This document shows, in pieces, positions 17,189-25,513 of a DNA stretch of 64,000 bases. Under the pieces are notes generated by a model, which was not told the origin of the DNA, ran no database searches, and was given only the letters and a program-made list of their open reading frames with translations. Location of the stretch: NCBI RefSeq assembly GCF_014117325.1, contig NZ_CP059732.1:5593001-5657000 (forward strand), given 5' to 3'. The first letter of the stretch is position 1. Every line of letters begins with the position of its first letter. The translations under genes were made by a program, and so were the position numbers. The DNA is from Spirosoma foliorum (GTDB taxonomy: Bacteria > Bacteroidota > Bacteroidia > Cytophagales > Spirosomataceae).

Positions 17189-18367
17189 TTAGGATATCAA
17201 CGGAAATAAGAGGGTAATCGTCGTGCCCTGGCCTTCCCTCGAATCGGCACGGATAATCCCATGGTGACGTTCTACAATCTTTTTGGCTAATGATAGCCCT
17301 AACCCAATCCCTGGCGTGTGCGGGTCTAGTTTCTTTAAAATGCCAAAGACCTCCTCCCGATACTGATTGTTAAACCCAATCCCGTTATCGCTCACCAGGA
17401 TTCGGGCATACTCGATGTACTGATACTTATCAGGCGTGGTCTGGTACCGATTCTGACTTACCACACTACCGCTGATGGCCACCACCGATGATCGGCCCAA
17501 CTGACGAAACTTCACCGCATTGTCTAATAGATGACCAAATAAACTCAGCAACTCAGCTCGATTCCCCACAATTGTTGGTAAACTGGCTATCTCGAACCGA
17601 ATACCTGTTGAGCTATACGTCGCCACCGCTTGCTCCATTAACTCCGTTAAATCGACCGATTCATCCGTTGATCGGCTCGGCTCAAAGGTGAAGTATATCT
17701 GCAAATCATGAATGAGCTGGCGCAAGCGAGTACTAGCTCTGACAATGCCTTTTAGCCCTCGCTGACCAAGACTACTCAACCGATTTGTATCTTCCTGATT
17801 TAGTGCGCTGGCCAATAGATTGATCTTGCGCAACGGCTCCTGTAAGTCATGAGCGATAATGCGACCGAATTGCTCCAGCTCATCATTCCGTTGCTTCAGG
17901 TTAGTCACCTGGCGGTCCATCTCTGCCTGATGCTGTTCCAGTTGCTGGAGAGCCATTAACTCATCTGTACGAAGCAGCGCCTGTTCGGCGGCCTGTTTAC
18001 TGGCCAGCAGCTCCTGCTCGTATTGCCGACGCTGATAAACCGGCATCAGACACAGGTATGTGAAGCCTACTCCCAATGCATCCTCATGCCGAATGGCATT
18101 GAGCAATACTGGAATGCGCACTCCAGACTGGGTTTGTAGGGTCAGATAGAGTTCATTAGCGAGTTTACCCAGGGCAATTAAGGGGTACAGGTGGGTTTGA
18201 AAGTAGATCCGACTCGCCCGGGTTAATACAACATCCATCTGTTTCCCTACCAGGGCACCCGGCCCGTAGCCTAGTAACTGGTCAGCAAAGGGATTCAGGT
18301 AAATAATCTCGTTCTCGGTATTCAGGGTTATCAGACCACCCGGAATCAGCATCGCTATCTCCTGCAT
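17189..18367 (-). CDS. PAS-domain sensor histidine kinase
   Basis: The 392-residue cytoplasmic kinase has an N-terminal PAS domain (about residues 5-110, IIYLNPFADQLLGYGPGALV). A coiled coil follows (about 118-165). The HisKA helix has the phosphorylatable His at about 173 (AHDLQEPLRK), and the HATPase_c domain shows the N box (LDNAVKF), G1 box (SDNGIGF) and G2 box (GIGLGLSLAKKIV). No membrane helices are seen. It begins 5 bp after the stop of the RsbQ-like gene, so the two are translationally close and almost certainly co-expressed. In Bacillus the RsbQ hydrolase activates a PAS-containing phosphatase, RsbP; here the PAS partner is a histidine kinase. No response regulator is adjacent. Confidence 0.9.
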   Translation of the reverse strand: MQEIAMLIPGGLITLNTENEIIYLNPFADQLLGYGPGALVGKQMDVVLTRASRIYFQTHLYPLIALGKLANELYLTLQTQSGVRIPVLLNAIRHEDALGVGFTYLCLMPVYQRRQYEQELLASKQAAEQALLRTDELMALQQLEQHQAEMDRQVTNLKQRNDELEQFGRIIAHDLQEPLRKINLLASALNQEDTNRLSSLGQRGLKGIVRASTRLRQLIHDLQIYFTFEPSRSTDESVDLTELMEQAVATYSSTGIRFEIASLPTIVGNRAELLSLFGHLLDNAVKFRQLGRSSVVAISGSVVSQNRYQTTPDKYQYIEYARILVSDNGIGFNNQYREEVFGILKKLDPHTPGIGLGLSLAKKIVERHHGIIRADSREGQGTTITLLFPLIS

Positions 18368-18372
18368 AGCAG

Positions 18373-19179
18373 TTAGTTAGCAGTTTGCAGGTAATGCTGG
18401 ATAGCCGCGATGGTCTCAGTCGGGTCACTTAAGTGAGGAGAGTGCCCCTGGACCTCAATCACCCGAAGAGTGCTCTGGGGCATATGTTGCGCCATATATT
18501 CGCCCACAGCAACGGGCGCAATATCATCGGCAATCGACTGAATAATCAAAGTTGGTCGCCCTACCTTCACTAAGTCCAGCCGGTTGTCGCCCAGAAACGT
18601 TACCCTGGCAAATTGTTGAGCCACTTGTTGGTCCGTAGCACAAAAGCTTTGGGTGAGTTCCCGGCCTAATTCGGGCCGTTCTGCATTGGCCATAATAGCA
18701 GGACCCATGACGGTGGCCCAGCCAAAAAAATTACTATCCATCGTGTCCAGCAATTCCTCAATATCGACTCGCTCAAAACCTCCGGTATAGTCTTCCTCAT
18801 TGATATAATGGGGAGAAGGGCTCACCATAATCAGTCGCTCGAAACGGTTTGGCTCCTGAATAGAGGCTAACAAGCCAATCATACTGCTGACCGAATGGCC
18901 TACAAAAATCACCTCGTTCAGGTCCAGATCGTGACAGATATCGAGTACATCCTGGGCGTAACCTTGCAGACTAGCGTAGCGTTCACGGTTATAGGCACCT
19001 AAAGAAGCCTTCCCATGACCGATATAATCAAATCGAATGACCTGATAGTGGGCTTCAAAGGCGGGCGCCACGTAGCGCCACATAGTCTGGTCACAGCCAA
19101 AGCCATGGGCAAATAAAATCGGCTGAGTACCGTTACCAGTAACAGTTATATTATAGCGGTTCCTAATCGTGGGGGTCAT
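18373..19179 (-). CDS. rsbQ: RsbQ-like alpha/beta hydrolase
   Basis: The 268-residue protein matches the RsbQ/KAI2/D14 branch of alpha/beta hydrolases in length and motifs. The oxyanion segment is FAHGFGCDQTMW, the nucleophile elbow is VGHSVSSM with Ser at about 96, the acid is Asp at about 218-219 (SIADDIAP) and the His is at about 246 (GHSPHLS). These positions agree closely with the known triad of Bacillus RsbQ. RsbQ is needed for energy-stress activation of its PAS partner, probably through a small hydrophobic ligand that is still unidentified. Here the next gene, 5 bp downstream, is a PAS histidine kinase. Confidence 0.85.
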   Translation of the reverse strand: MTPTIRNRYNITVTGNGTQPILFAHGFGCDQTMWRYVAPAFEAHYQVIRFDYIGHGKASLGAYNRERYASLQGYAQDVLDICHDLDLNEVIFVGHSVSSMIGLLASIQEPNRFERLIMVSPSPHYINEEDYTGGFERVDIEELLDTMDSNFFGWATVMGPAIMANAERPELGRELTQSFCATDQQVAQQFARVTFLGDNRLDLVKVGRPTLIIQSIADDIAPVAVGEYMAQHMPQSTLRVIEVQGHSPHLSDPTETIAAIQHYLQTAN

Positions 19180-19356
19180 TGTTACGGTTTACCTAATACA
19201 AGCCTTACCCGACTACCAGGCGCTTTTACTCAAAGATACTTAATCTAATCCACTCCTATGGATTAAATAACTTGAATCAGTCATCTGTCCATGAATCAAC
19301 TCATTATGGATAGAAAGTTACCCTCGAAATGAAACCGTTAATTTCCGACTATATTA

Positions 19357-19518
19357 CTAGTGCTTCACCAAAGTAGATTTTCGGGTTCTCCCGTGCGGTT
19401 GATTCTAGCGGATTCTATTGATGTCATTCTGCTGATAATCAAAACCTAAACGATCAATTAGAATAAACCGCGCGGGCGAACCCGAGAATCTCTAGAATCT
19501 AAATTGGACAAGTACTAG
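19357..19518. repeat. MITE-like repeat, copy 2
   Basis: The 162-bp element starts CTAGTGCTTCACCAAAGTAG and ends AATTGGACAAGTACTAG. It shares with copy 1 the core around GATCAATTAGAATAAACCGC, a GGGCGAACCCGAGAATC block and both terminal repeats. This copy has a longer left half, whose CGGGTTCTCCCGTGCGGTT pairs with the right half, so nearly the whole element can fold into one hairpin. Confidence 0.75.
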
Positions 19519-19559
19519 TCCGTCAATTTACGAGCGGCTGCTGGAATTTTACTACATTT

Positions 19560-19790
19560 CTAATTTCCCATGTTTTTGTGGTGGGGAGCAGTGAAGACTT
19601 ACCTTCTTTGGTGAAGCCCGCCCGGCAGGTAAAAACGTATTGCCTGATCCAGGTTTCGGATAATGGTATTGGCTTTGAGGAGAAGATGGAATAATGGGGG
19701 CAATTGACGCCTTGTGCGTAACAAGCGCAGTCGACAGAAGTAGGCGGCAATACCGGCCAGCCGCAGAATAGCCTAACCCCCAACTATGCC
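19560..19790 (+). pseudogene. Fragment of a sensor histidine kinase ATPase domain
   Basis: In the plus frame ending at the TAA at 19692-19694 one reads GSSEDLPSLVKPARQVKTY followed by CLIQVSDNGIGFEEKME. VSDNGIGFE is the G1 box of HATPase_c domains and the preceding strand order fits. No start codon or HisKA region lies upstream, because a MITE-like repeat ends at 19518. Downstream, in another frame, a possible G2-box relic (ALC...AV, around 19708-19735) can be recognised. It is a remnant and not expressed as a kinase. Confidence 0.55.
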
Positions 19791-19973
19791 TACTCCAGGT
19801 CTTCTTCTTGCGGGCCAGTTTGATAAATTTCAAAACCCAAACAGGTTTTATTCTGTCTCTTATAAAAGACTTGTGGCGTAGTCAAGCTGATTTAGCCGTT
19901 ACTGACGCGTAGGCTATCAATCCGATTTGGCTACTCCGTAGGTATTATTTCAGTCTGCTAAACTGATCGATAG

Positions 19974-22310
19974 ATGATTAGAAAAGTAAATTTTAGCGTA
20001 CTACTGGTGAGCCTCTTGCTGATGACACCTCTAGTTGACATTGTGGCACAGGATACCATCCGAACGAAGGGTACTGGCCAAAGCATTCCGGATACGCTGT
20101 TATTCAAAATACAAAAGGCACAATCGATAATTACAGAGATTAAGGCAGCTAGTAAAAAAGGATATGGCATTACGCGCATACGGGCTGGCCTGGCTGATGT
20201 AAAAGCGACTATTGCCCCTGTTTCGGTTGATCTGAAAGCGACCAAGAACGTTAGCGACGCCAAAAGCCTGACAAACTACAGCCTGATTCTGAACGATGCA
20301 CAGGCAAAACTAACTACCTGGCGAACGACGCTCTCCAAATCAAATAATGACATTCAGAGCCTGCTCGATCAGGTGCTGGCCTTAAGTACTGATTCTCTAT
20401 TGATTGTAGCGGGTAATGATACGACAGAGAAAAAATTCTATGCCGATCAGTTAACGAGTCTCAAACTACAATTACAGGATGCGGGTAAGCGAACTAGTGC
20501 CCGGCTGGATACCGTAAGTCGATTGCTGGCCGATGTATCGGGCACCTCGCTCAGGATAAGCAATCTGCAGACGACCATTAATGAACGAGTGCAGAAATCG
20601 ACGGAAAGTGCATTTCAAAAAGAGGCCTCCTATTTATGGGAAGCGCCAACCTCCTTGCCAGATCGTACCCTACCGGCTGCTATGAAGGCAAGTTATGAAG
20701 GGCAAAATCGAATCCTCAACTACTTTTTTGCCTCCTCATGGGATAATCTCTTTCTGTTGGTACTACTAACCGGTTTATTTTTTGTCTGGGTATTTACCAA
20801 TTACAAAACAGCGCGTAAGCCTACGCTACGAACAAAGATCGGTGAACTGCATTTTAAGCACCTACGTCCTGTCCCCATTGTGGGCTCTCTGCTTGTATTA
20901 CTGAATCTGACTCCTCTTTTCGAGCCCCAATCACCATCCATTTATATCGAAATCGCTCAATTTCTGCTGTATCTGGTACTCACCATTCATTTATGGAAGC
21001 GATTCTCCAGCCAGGATAGGTGGCTATGGTTACTGGCCGGTGTTTTCTATATCCTGTTAAGTCTAACCAATGCAGTAGTAAGCGATTCGTTGTTTATAAG
21101 ACTAGGGTTAATTGGCCTGAACGCTGGCTTTTTGTACCTGGGTCTTGTCTTTGCCAACCGATTCCCACGTCAGGCACGCATGTATCGATTTACCCGACCA
21201 GTCATAAAATTGTATTTGCTACTCCAGGGGCTGGCTATTTTATTAAATATTTTTGGCCGAATTAGTTTAGCGAAAACTCTTAGTATCTCGGCTGTTATCG
21301 GCCTTATTCAACTAACAGGGCTAAGTGTTTTTATTGAATTGGTTCTGGAAGCCTTAGCCTTGCAAATAACAATAAGCGCCTGCGCAGGAGGAATTTTTTC
21401 GCGAGTGAATGTAAATCATACCCAACGGTCATTTAAAAAAGGGTTGATCTTTGTGGCGATCATCCTATGGCTGCTCGTATTTTTTACAAACCTGGGTGTG
21501 GCCGATAGCCTGTTCAATCTGGCCTACAAACTCCTGACAAAACCTCGTTGGTTTGGCAGTATTAGCTTTACGCTGAGTAATGTACTGTCTTTTTCAGCGA
21601 TTATTTATCTGTCCAGCTTACTGCAAAAAAGAATCGGTTTGCTGTTTGGAGAAAGCCAGCTACCCACGACCGATGATGTTGTTGAACCCCTAAGTTCCAT
21701 ATTGGCTTTAATACGGTTGGTCATCATTATTGCTGGAGTCTTGCTCGCCATTGCGGCTTCGGGGATATCCATCGATAAGTTTACGGTCGTGTTAGGAGCG
21801 CTCAGTGTGGGTATTGGTTTAGGGATGCAGAACATTGTCAGCAATTTTGTCTCAGGCATCATTCTGATCTTCGAGAAACCGTTTCAGATCGGTGATTATG
21901 TGGAACTTGCCGATAAAAAAGGGCGCATACGGGAGATTGGTATTCGATCCAGCAAGATGCTAACGGCCCAGGGTTCTGAAGTCATCATCCCAAACGGCGA
22001 TTTAATCGCTAATCGGATCGTTAACTGGACATCAAACGATACCTACCTGAAAACAGAAATCACCCTGAAAGTAAATGCCGAGACGGACCTGCACACCATT
22101 CGCGAACTGCTGAGAGAAGAAGTTAGTCAGTTGGATGGAGCGTTGAAAAATAGGACACCAGAACTATTTATTACCGCTATTGGACCAGATACCATAGAAC
22201 TAAAAGTGCAGGTCTGGATCAACAGCATTTATACCGAGACGGCGCTGAAAAGCCAACTTCTGGAGCGATTGCTAAAAGCGTTTAAAGCTGCCAATATTCA
22301 ATTGCTGTGA
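19974..22310 (+). CDS. MscS-family mechanosensitive ion channel, large periplasmic domain
   Basis: The 778-residue protein has a signal peptide (residues 1-26) and an alpha-helical periplasmic region (about 30-235). Multiple membrane helices follow (about 255-590). The MscS pore helix and beta domain are near 600-680: GALSVGIGLGMQNIVSNFVS and GIILIFEKPFQIGDYVEL are the family's pore and post-pore motifs. The cytosolic vestibule ends with a typical AANIQLL tail. This architecture corresponds to the large MscK/YbdG-like members rather than to minimal MscS. It would open on membrane tension to release solutes. A fragment of the MITE-like repeat lies just after its stop. Confidence 0.9.
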   Translation: MIRKVNFSVLLVSLLLMTPLVDIVAQDTIRTKGTGQSIPDTLLFKIQKAQSIITEIKAASKKGYGITRIRAGLADVKATIAPVSVDLKATKNVSDAKSLTNYSLILNDAQAKLTTWRTTLSKSNNDIQSLLDQVLALSTDSLLIVAGNDTTEKKFYADQLTSLKLQLQDAGKRTSARLDTVSRLLADVSGTSLRISNLQTTINERVQKSTESAFQKEASYLWEAPTSLPDRTLPAAMKASYEGQNRILNYFFASSWDNLFLLVLLTGLFFVWVFTNYKTARKPTLRTKIGELHFKHLRPVPIVGSLLVLLNLTPLFEPQSPSIYIEIAQFLLYLVLTIHLWKRFSSQDRWLWLLAGVFYILLSLTNAVVSDSLFIRLGLIGLNAGFLYLGLVFANRFPRQARMYRFTRPVIKLYLLLQGLAILLNIFGRISLAKTLSISAVIGLIQLTGLSVFIELVLEALALQITISACAGGIFSRVNVNHTQRSFKKGLIFVAIILWLLVFFTNLGVADSLFNLAYKLLTKPRWFGSISFTLSNVLSFSAIIYLSSLLQKRIGLLFGESQLPTTDDVVEPLSSILALIRLVIIIAGVLLAIAASGISIDKFTVVLGALSVGIGLGMQNIVSNFVSGIILIFEKPFQIGDYVELADKKGRIREIGIRSSKMLTAQGSEVIIPNGDLIANRIVNWTSNDTYLKTEITLKVNAETDLHTIRELLREEVSQLDGALKNRTPELFITAIGPDTIELKVQVWINSIYTETALKSQLLERLLKAFKAANIQLL

Positions 22311-22320
22311 TCGCTAGAAT

Positions 22321-22360
22321 CAAAAGAATCTCTAGAATCTAAATTAGGAAAAGCACCAGT
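22321..22360. repeat. MITE-like repeat, right-end remnant
   Basis: GAATCTCTAGAATCTAAATT followed by AGGAAAAGCACCAGT closely matches the right end of copies 1 and 2 (GAATCTCTAGAATCTAAATT then GGACAAGTACTAG). The rest of the element is absent. It lies 11 bp after the MscS stop. Confidence 0.6.
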
Positions 22361-22546
22361 TTCTTCTTTTCGCTCAATAAAAGTGCTGTCGATATCATCC
22401 AAAGAGGCTTTACTGCGCATCAGGCCGGTAGCTTCACTTACTTGGGTATTTTTTTCTTAACTAAAAGAGATTCTATTAGTTTAACCGGTGGCTCTCTGCC
22501 CTACAACGACCAAGCAATCATAGTCTATTTGACGAACTTAACATTT

Positions 22547-22963
22547 ATGAATTCAGGGCCAATTATCATTGTCGAAGACGATGAAGATGATCAGTTTCTT
22601 CTCCAGCGCATCTTTCAGGAGCTAGAGGTAGAAAATCCAGTTCACTATTTCAGTAATGGTCAGCAAGTGCTGGATTATCTGACAACTACCGATGAAATAC
22701 CCTTTCTGATTCTTTGTGATGTAAATATGCCGATTATGTCTGGCATAGAACTCCGCAAGCTTATTTCCGAACACGACACACTCAGCCAAAAAGCGATTCC
22801 CTTTATCTATTTAAGCACCGATGCATCCCTACCAATCGTAGAAAATGTATACAAGGATACGATTCAGGGTTTTTTCCAGAAGGCCGTTGGTTATCAGGCA
22901 GCTAAAGAGCAGCTCTACTGGATTCTTGGTTACTGGCAGTACTGTGTTTTTCCGCACAAGTAA
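22547..22963 (+). CDS. Single-domain response regulator (receiver)
   Basis: From the ATG at 22547 the product is 138 residues, one CheY-like receiver. The acidic pair is in VEDDEDDQ, the phosphoacceptor Asp in LILCDVNMP (about residue 59), the conserved Ser/Thr in LSTDASL and the Lys in FFQKAVG. There is no output domain, so it probably acts in a phosphorelay or by protein contact. An in-frame upstream start at 22442 would add 35 residues with no similarity to receivers. The nearest kinase gene is the PAS kinase about 4 kb away on the other strand; pairing is not demonstrated. Confidence 0.85.
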   Translation: MNSGPIIIVEDDEDDQFLLQRIFQELEVENPVHYFSNGQQVLDYLTTTDEIPFLILCDVNMPIMSGIELRKLISEHDTLSQKAIPFIYLSTDASLPIVENVYKDTIQGFFQKAVGYQAAKEQLYWILGYWQYCVFPHK

Positions 22964-23012
22964 TGTATTTGTATCAGCTTTTTGTCGTGTAAAATAAGCT
23001 TACAACTGAAGA

Positions 23013-23081
23013 TGTATAGCTACTGATTTATAGTTCAATCAGTAGCTATACAAAAGCTCCAACCCGAAGGAAGGGGCTTTT
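23013..23081. terminator. Double hairpin between convergent genes
   Basis: A 14-bp perfect stem TGTATAGCTACTGA (23013-23026) pairs with 23039-23052. A second stem follows, AAAAGCTCC (23052-23060) with GGGGCTTTT (23073-23081). It lies between the convergent response regulator and SDR genes and could terminate both. Confidence 0.7.
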
Positions 23082-23107
23082 ATACACTTTAGCAAGGCAT
23101 CTATTGT

Positions 23108-24115
23108 TTAGGGCTGGCCTTTACCACCAGCAGCACCATATACTTGACCAGTGGCATAGCTAGCATCACTGGCAGCTAGTTGAACGTAGATGGACGCCAA
23201 TTCAGCTGGTTGTCCGGGCCGTCCAAGTGGCGTATCACCCCCAAATGTTTTTACTTTTTCCTGCGTAGCTCCTCCACTCGGTTGCAAAGGTGTCCAGATG
23301 GGTCCAGGCGCAACACCATTGACTCGAATTCCTTTTGGCCCTAGCTGCTTGGCGAGTGACTTCACATAATTCATTGTTGCCGCTTTGGTTTGGGCATAGT
23401 CATATAAATTGGGGGAAGGATCATACGCCTGCTCCGAGGTCGTACCAATGATGGCCGATCCGGGCGGCAAGTGGGGTAACGCAGCTTTGATAATCCAAAA
23501 GGGCGCGTAAATGTTCGTTTTCATCGTTGCATCGAAGTCCTCCGAAGAAACATCAAGAATCGACTCCCGACTTTGTTGTCTGGCGGCATTACTTACCAGA
23601 ATATCTAATCCCCCCAAGCCTTTCACCGCTTCCTCGACCAGACGTTTGCAAAAAGCTTCATCCCGAATATCACCCGGAATGGCAATTGCTTTACGACCTT
23701 CTTTCTTGATTAAGTCGATCACTTCTTTAGCGTCAGATTCCTCGGCGGGCAGGTAGTTAATGGCCACATCAGCCCCTTCGCGGGCATAGGCAATGGCAGC
23801 GGCCCTACCCATCCCCGAATCTCCGCCGGTAATTAAGGCTTTACGGCCTTTTAACCGACCTGATCCTTTATAGCTTGTTTCGCCGTGATCAGGCCGTGGG
23901 TCCATTTTACTGGCTAGGCCCGGCCAGGGCTGAGGTTGCTCTTTAAAGGGAGGTTTAGGATACTTTGTCGTGGGATCTACTAAAGCTACCGACTCTGGTA
24001 TTTTAGACGACTGAACGTCGGGTGCCGCTACAACTGGCGCAGCCATCGCCGTGGCAAGGCCAGACCCTAATCCGTGAATTGCCTGTCGTCGGCTAAGTTG
24101 ATTTACATCATTCAT
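23108..24115 (-). CDS. SDR-family oxidoreductase with Tat-type signal
   Basis: The preferred start is the ATG at 24113-24115 (MNDVNQLSRRQAIHGL), giving 335 residues. The N-terminus has a twin-arginine motif (SRRQAI) followed by a hydrophobic Ala-rich stretch, suggesting Tat export. The SDR body shows the cofactor motif TGGDSGMGRA (about 98-107), an NAA segment, a Ser in GTTSEQA and the catalytic Y-x-x-x-K as YAQTKAA. The PWPG/DHGE block before the Rossmann fold is typical of YghA/YhdF-like SDRs. An NAD(P)-dependent enzyme in the periplasm would be odd, so the Tat signal may be inefficient or anchor the protein. It is divergent from a second SDR gene. Confidence 0.85.
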   Translation of the reverse strand: MNDVNQLSRRQAIHGLGSGLATAMAAPVVAAPDVQSSKIPESVALVDPTTKYPKPPFKEQPQPWPGLASKMDPRPDHGETSYKGSGRLKGRKALITGGDSGMGRAAAIAYAREGADVAINYLPAEESDAKEVIDLIKKEGRKAIAIPGDIRDEAFCKRLVEEAVKGLGGLDILVSNAARQQSRESILDVSSEDFDATMKTNIYAPFWIIKAALPHLPPGSAIIGTTSEQAYDPSPNLYDYAQTKAATMNYVKSLAKQLGPKGIRVNGVAPGPIWTPLQPSGGATQEKVKTFGGDTPLGRPGQPAELASIYVQLAASDASYATGQVYGAAGGKGQP

Positions 24116-24360
24116 AATCGTATTCTGTTTTCCGTTGAGTACTACTTGGTAAACTAACCCATGTATAAAAAATAGGTTGTCAAAAGTAAGGTAACAGTCC
24201 AGCCAGTTAGTCGAAATCAACTTTTTCGTGACCATAAGCGTAACTGCCATTGACTCACCTATTGAATCGAGCGCCAAACCAAATTCCGCTTTCTAACTGC
24301 CTACAACAATCAGTTACCCTGGCTGGTTGAGCAGCAAGCGTTACCAAACAACACCTGACT

Positions 24361-25386
24361 ATGAATGCAGCAACGAATAAGGGACTATGGTGGTCTCTGG
24401 CGGGGTTGGGGGCTTTTGTAGCCACAAAAGCCTTTTTAGATAGAAAACGAGCGATTGATTTCCATGATAAAACTGTCGTTATCACGGGTGGATCACGTGG
24501 GCTGGGACTTGTTTTAACTCGTCAGTTTGCCAGCGCCGGAGCTAACGTAGCCATCTGTGCCCGCGACCAGGCCGAATTAGACCGCGCTAAAGACGATCTT
24601 CGTCGGCGAGGTACTGATATTTTCACCTACGTATGTGATATCTCAGACAAAGAACAGGTACAGGCGTTCCTAAATACAGTAGAGCAAGTAGTTGGCCCTG
24701 TCGATGTACTGGTCAATAATGCGGGCAATATCGTTGTCAGCCCGCTAGCGAATACGACAGAAGAAGACTTTCGGGAGGCAATGGAAACGAACTTCTGGTC
24801 GGCTTTTCACACCATCAATACGGTACTTCCAGGCATGAAAGCACGCCAGTTTGGGCGTATTGTAAATATTACATCTTTTGGGGGCAAAGTAGCCGTACCG
24901 CACCTGTCGCCCTATTCTGTCAGCAAATTTGCGTTTGTCGGGTATTCAGAAGGACTTCGCTCCGAACTCCTGAAAGACGGTATTTATGTGACAACCATCT
25001 GTCCCGGCCTGATCCGAACCGGGAGTCCACGCAATGCTATATTCAAAGGCCAGAACGAAAAAGAGTATACCGTTTTTAAGTTAAGCGACTCAATCCCTCT
25101 GTTCACCATTGCGGCTGACGATTGTGCGCGTCAAATTCTGGATGCCTGTCGGGTGGGTGAGGCCGAACGCATTATTACCCTCCCGGCAAAACTAGCGACG
25201 GCTTTGCACGGCATAGCACCGGGCTTAATCACGGATACTCTTGGATTTGCCAATATGTTGTTACCCAATCCAGGTGGCATTGGCAATCAACAGAAATTGG
25301 GGAAAGATAGTGAGACCAGGTTATCAGACTCTATGTTGACTTACCTGACCAACGAAGCGGCCGAAGCAAACAACGAGATGGGATAA
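24361..25386 (+). CDS. SDR-family oxidoreductase with N-terminal membrane anchor
   Basis: The 341-residue protein begins with a membrane helix (WWSLAGLGAFVATKAFL, about 10-26). A classical SDR fold follows, with cofactor motif TGGSRGLG (about 42-49), NNAGNIV, catalytic Ser in ITSFGG and YSVSK as Y-x-x-x-K. The C-terminal 60 residues form a helical extension (LGFANMLLPNPGGIGNQQ). It is likely anchored to the inner membrane with the catalytic domain in the cytosol. Substrate unknown. It is the first gene of a plus-strand series with the zinc alcohol dehydrogenase and a third SDR. Confidence 0.85.
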   Translation: MNAATNKGLWWSLAGLGAFVATKAFLDRKRAIDFHDKTVVITGGSRGLGLVLTRQFASAGANVAICARDQAELDRAKDDLRRRGTDIFTYVCDISDKEQVQAFLNTVEQVVGPVDVLVNNAGNIVVSPLANTTEEDFREAMETNFWSAFHTINTVLPGMKARQFGRIVNITSFGGKVAVPHLSPYSVSKFAFVGYSEGLRSELLKDGIYVTTICPGLIRTGSPRNAIFKGQNEKEYTVFKLSDSIPLFTIAADDCARQILDACRVGEAERIITLPAKLATALHGIAPGLITDTLGFANMLLPNPGGIGNQQKLGKDSETRLSDSMLTYLTNEAAEANNEMG

Positions 25387-25513
25387 TATTTTTGAATTGC
25401 CAGCATTTTCTGGCTGATCGCCCCATTACCTAGTTTTTGAAAAACCTACTCAGGCTGGCAACGTTGGAGGTTGTATTCGAATAGTCGACTCAACGTATCT
25501 TTTCCAGTACATT

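Noticed and set aside
19552..19833. Minus-strand frame of 93 codons upstream of the MscS gene
   Set aside because: Its translation has no recognisable structure, while the plus strand of the same DNA encodes a histidine-kinase fragment.
22356..22441. Minus-strand peptide EATGLMRSKASLDDIDSTF with protein-like composition
   Set aside because: Too short and without start or family match; could be a gene relic but cannot be supported.
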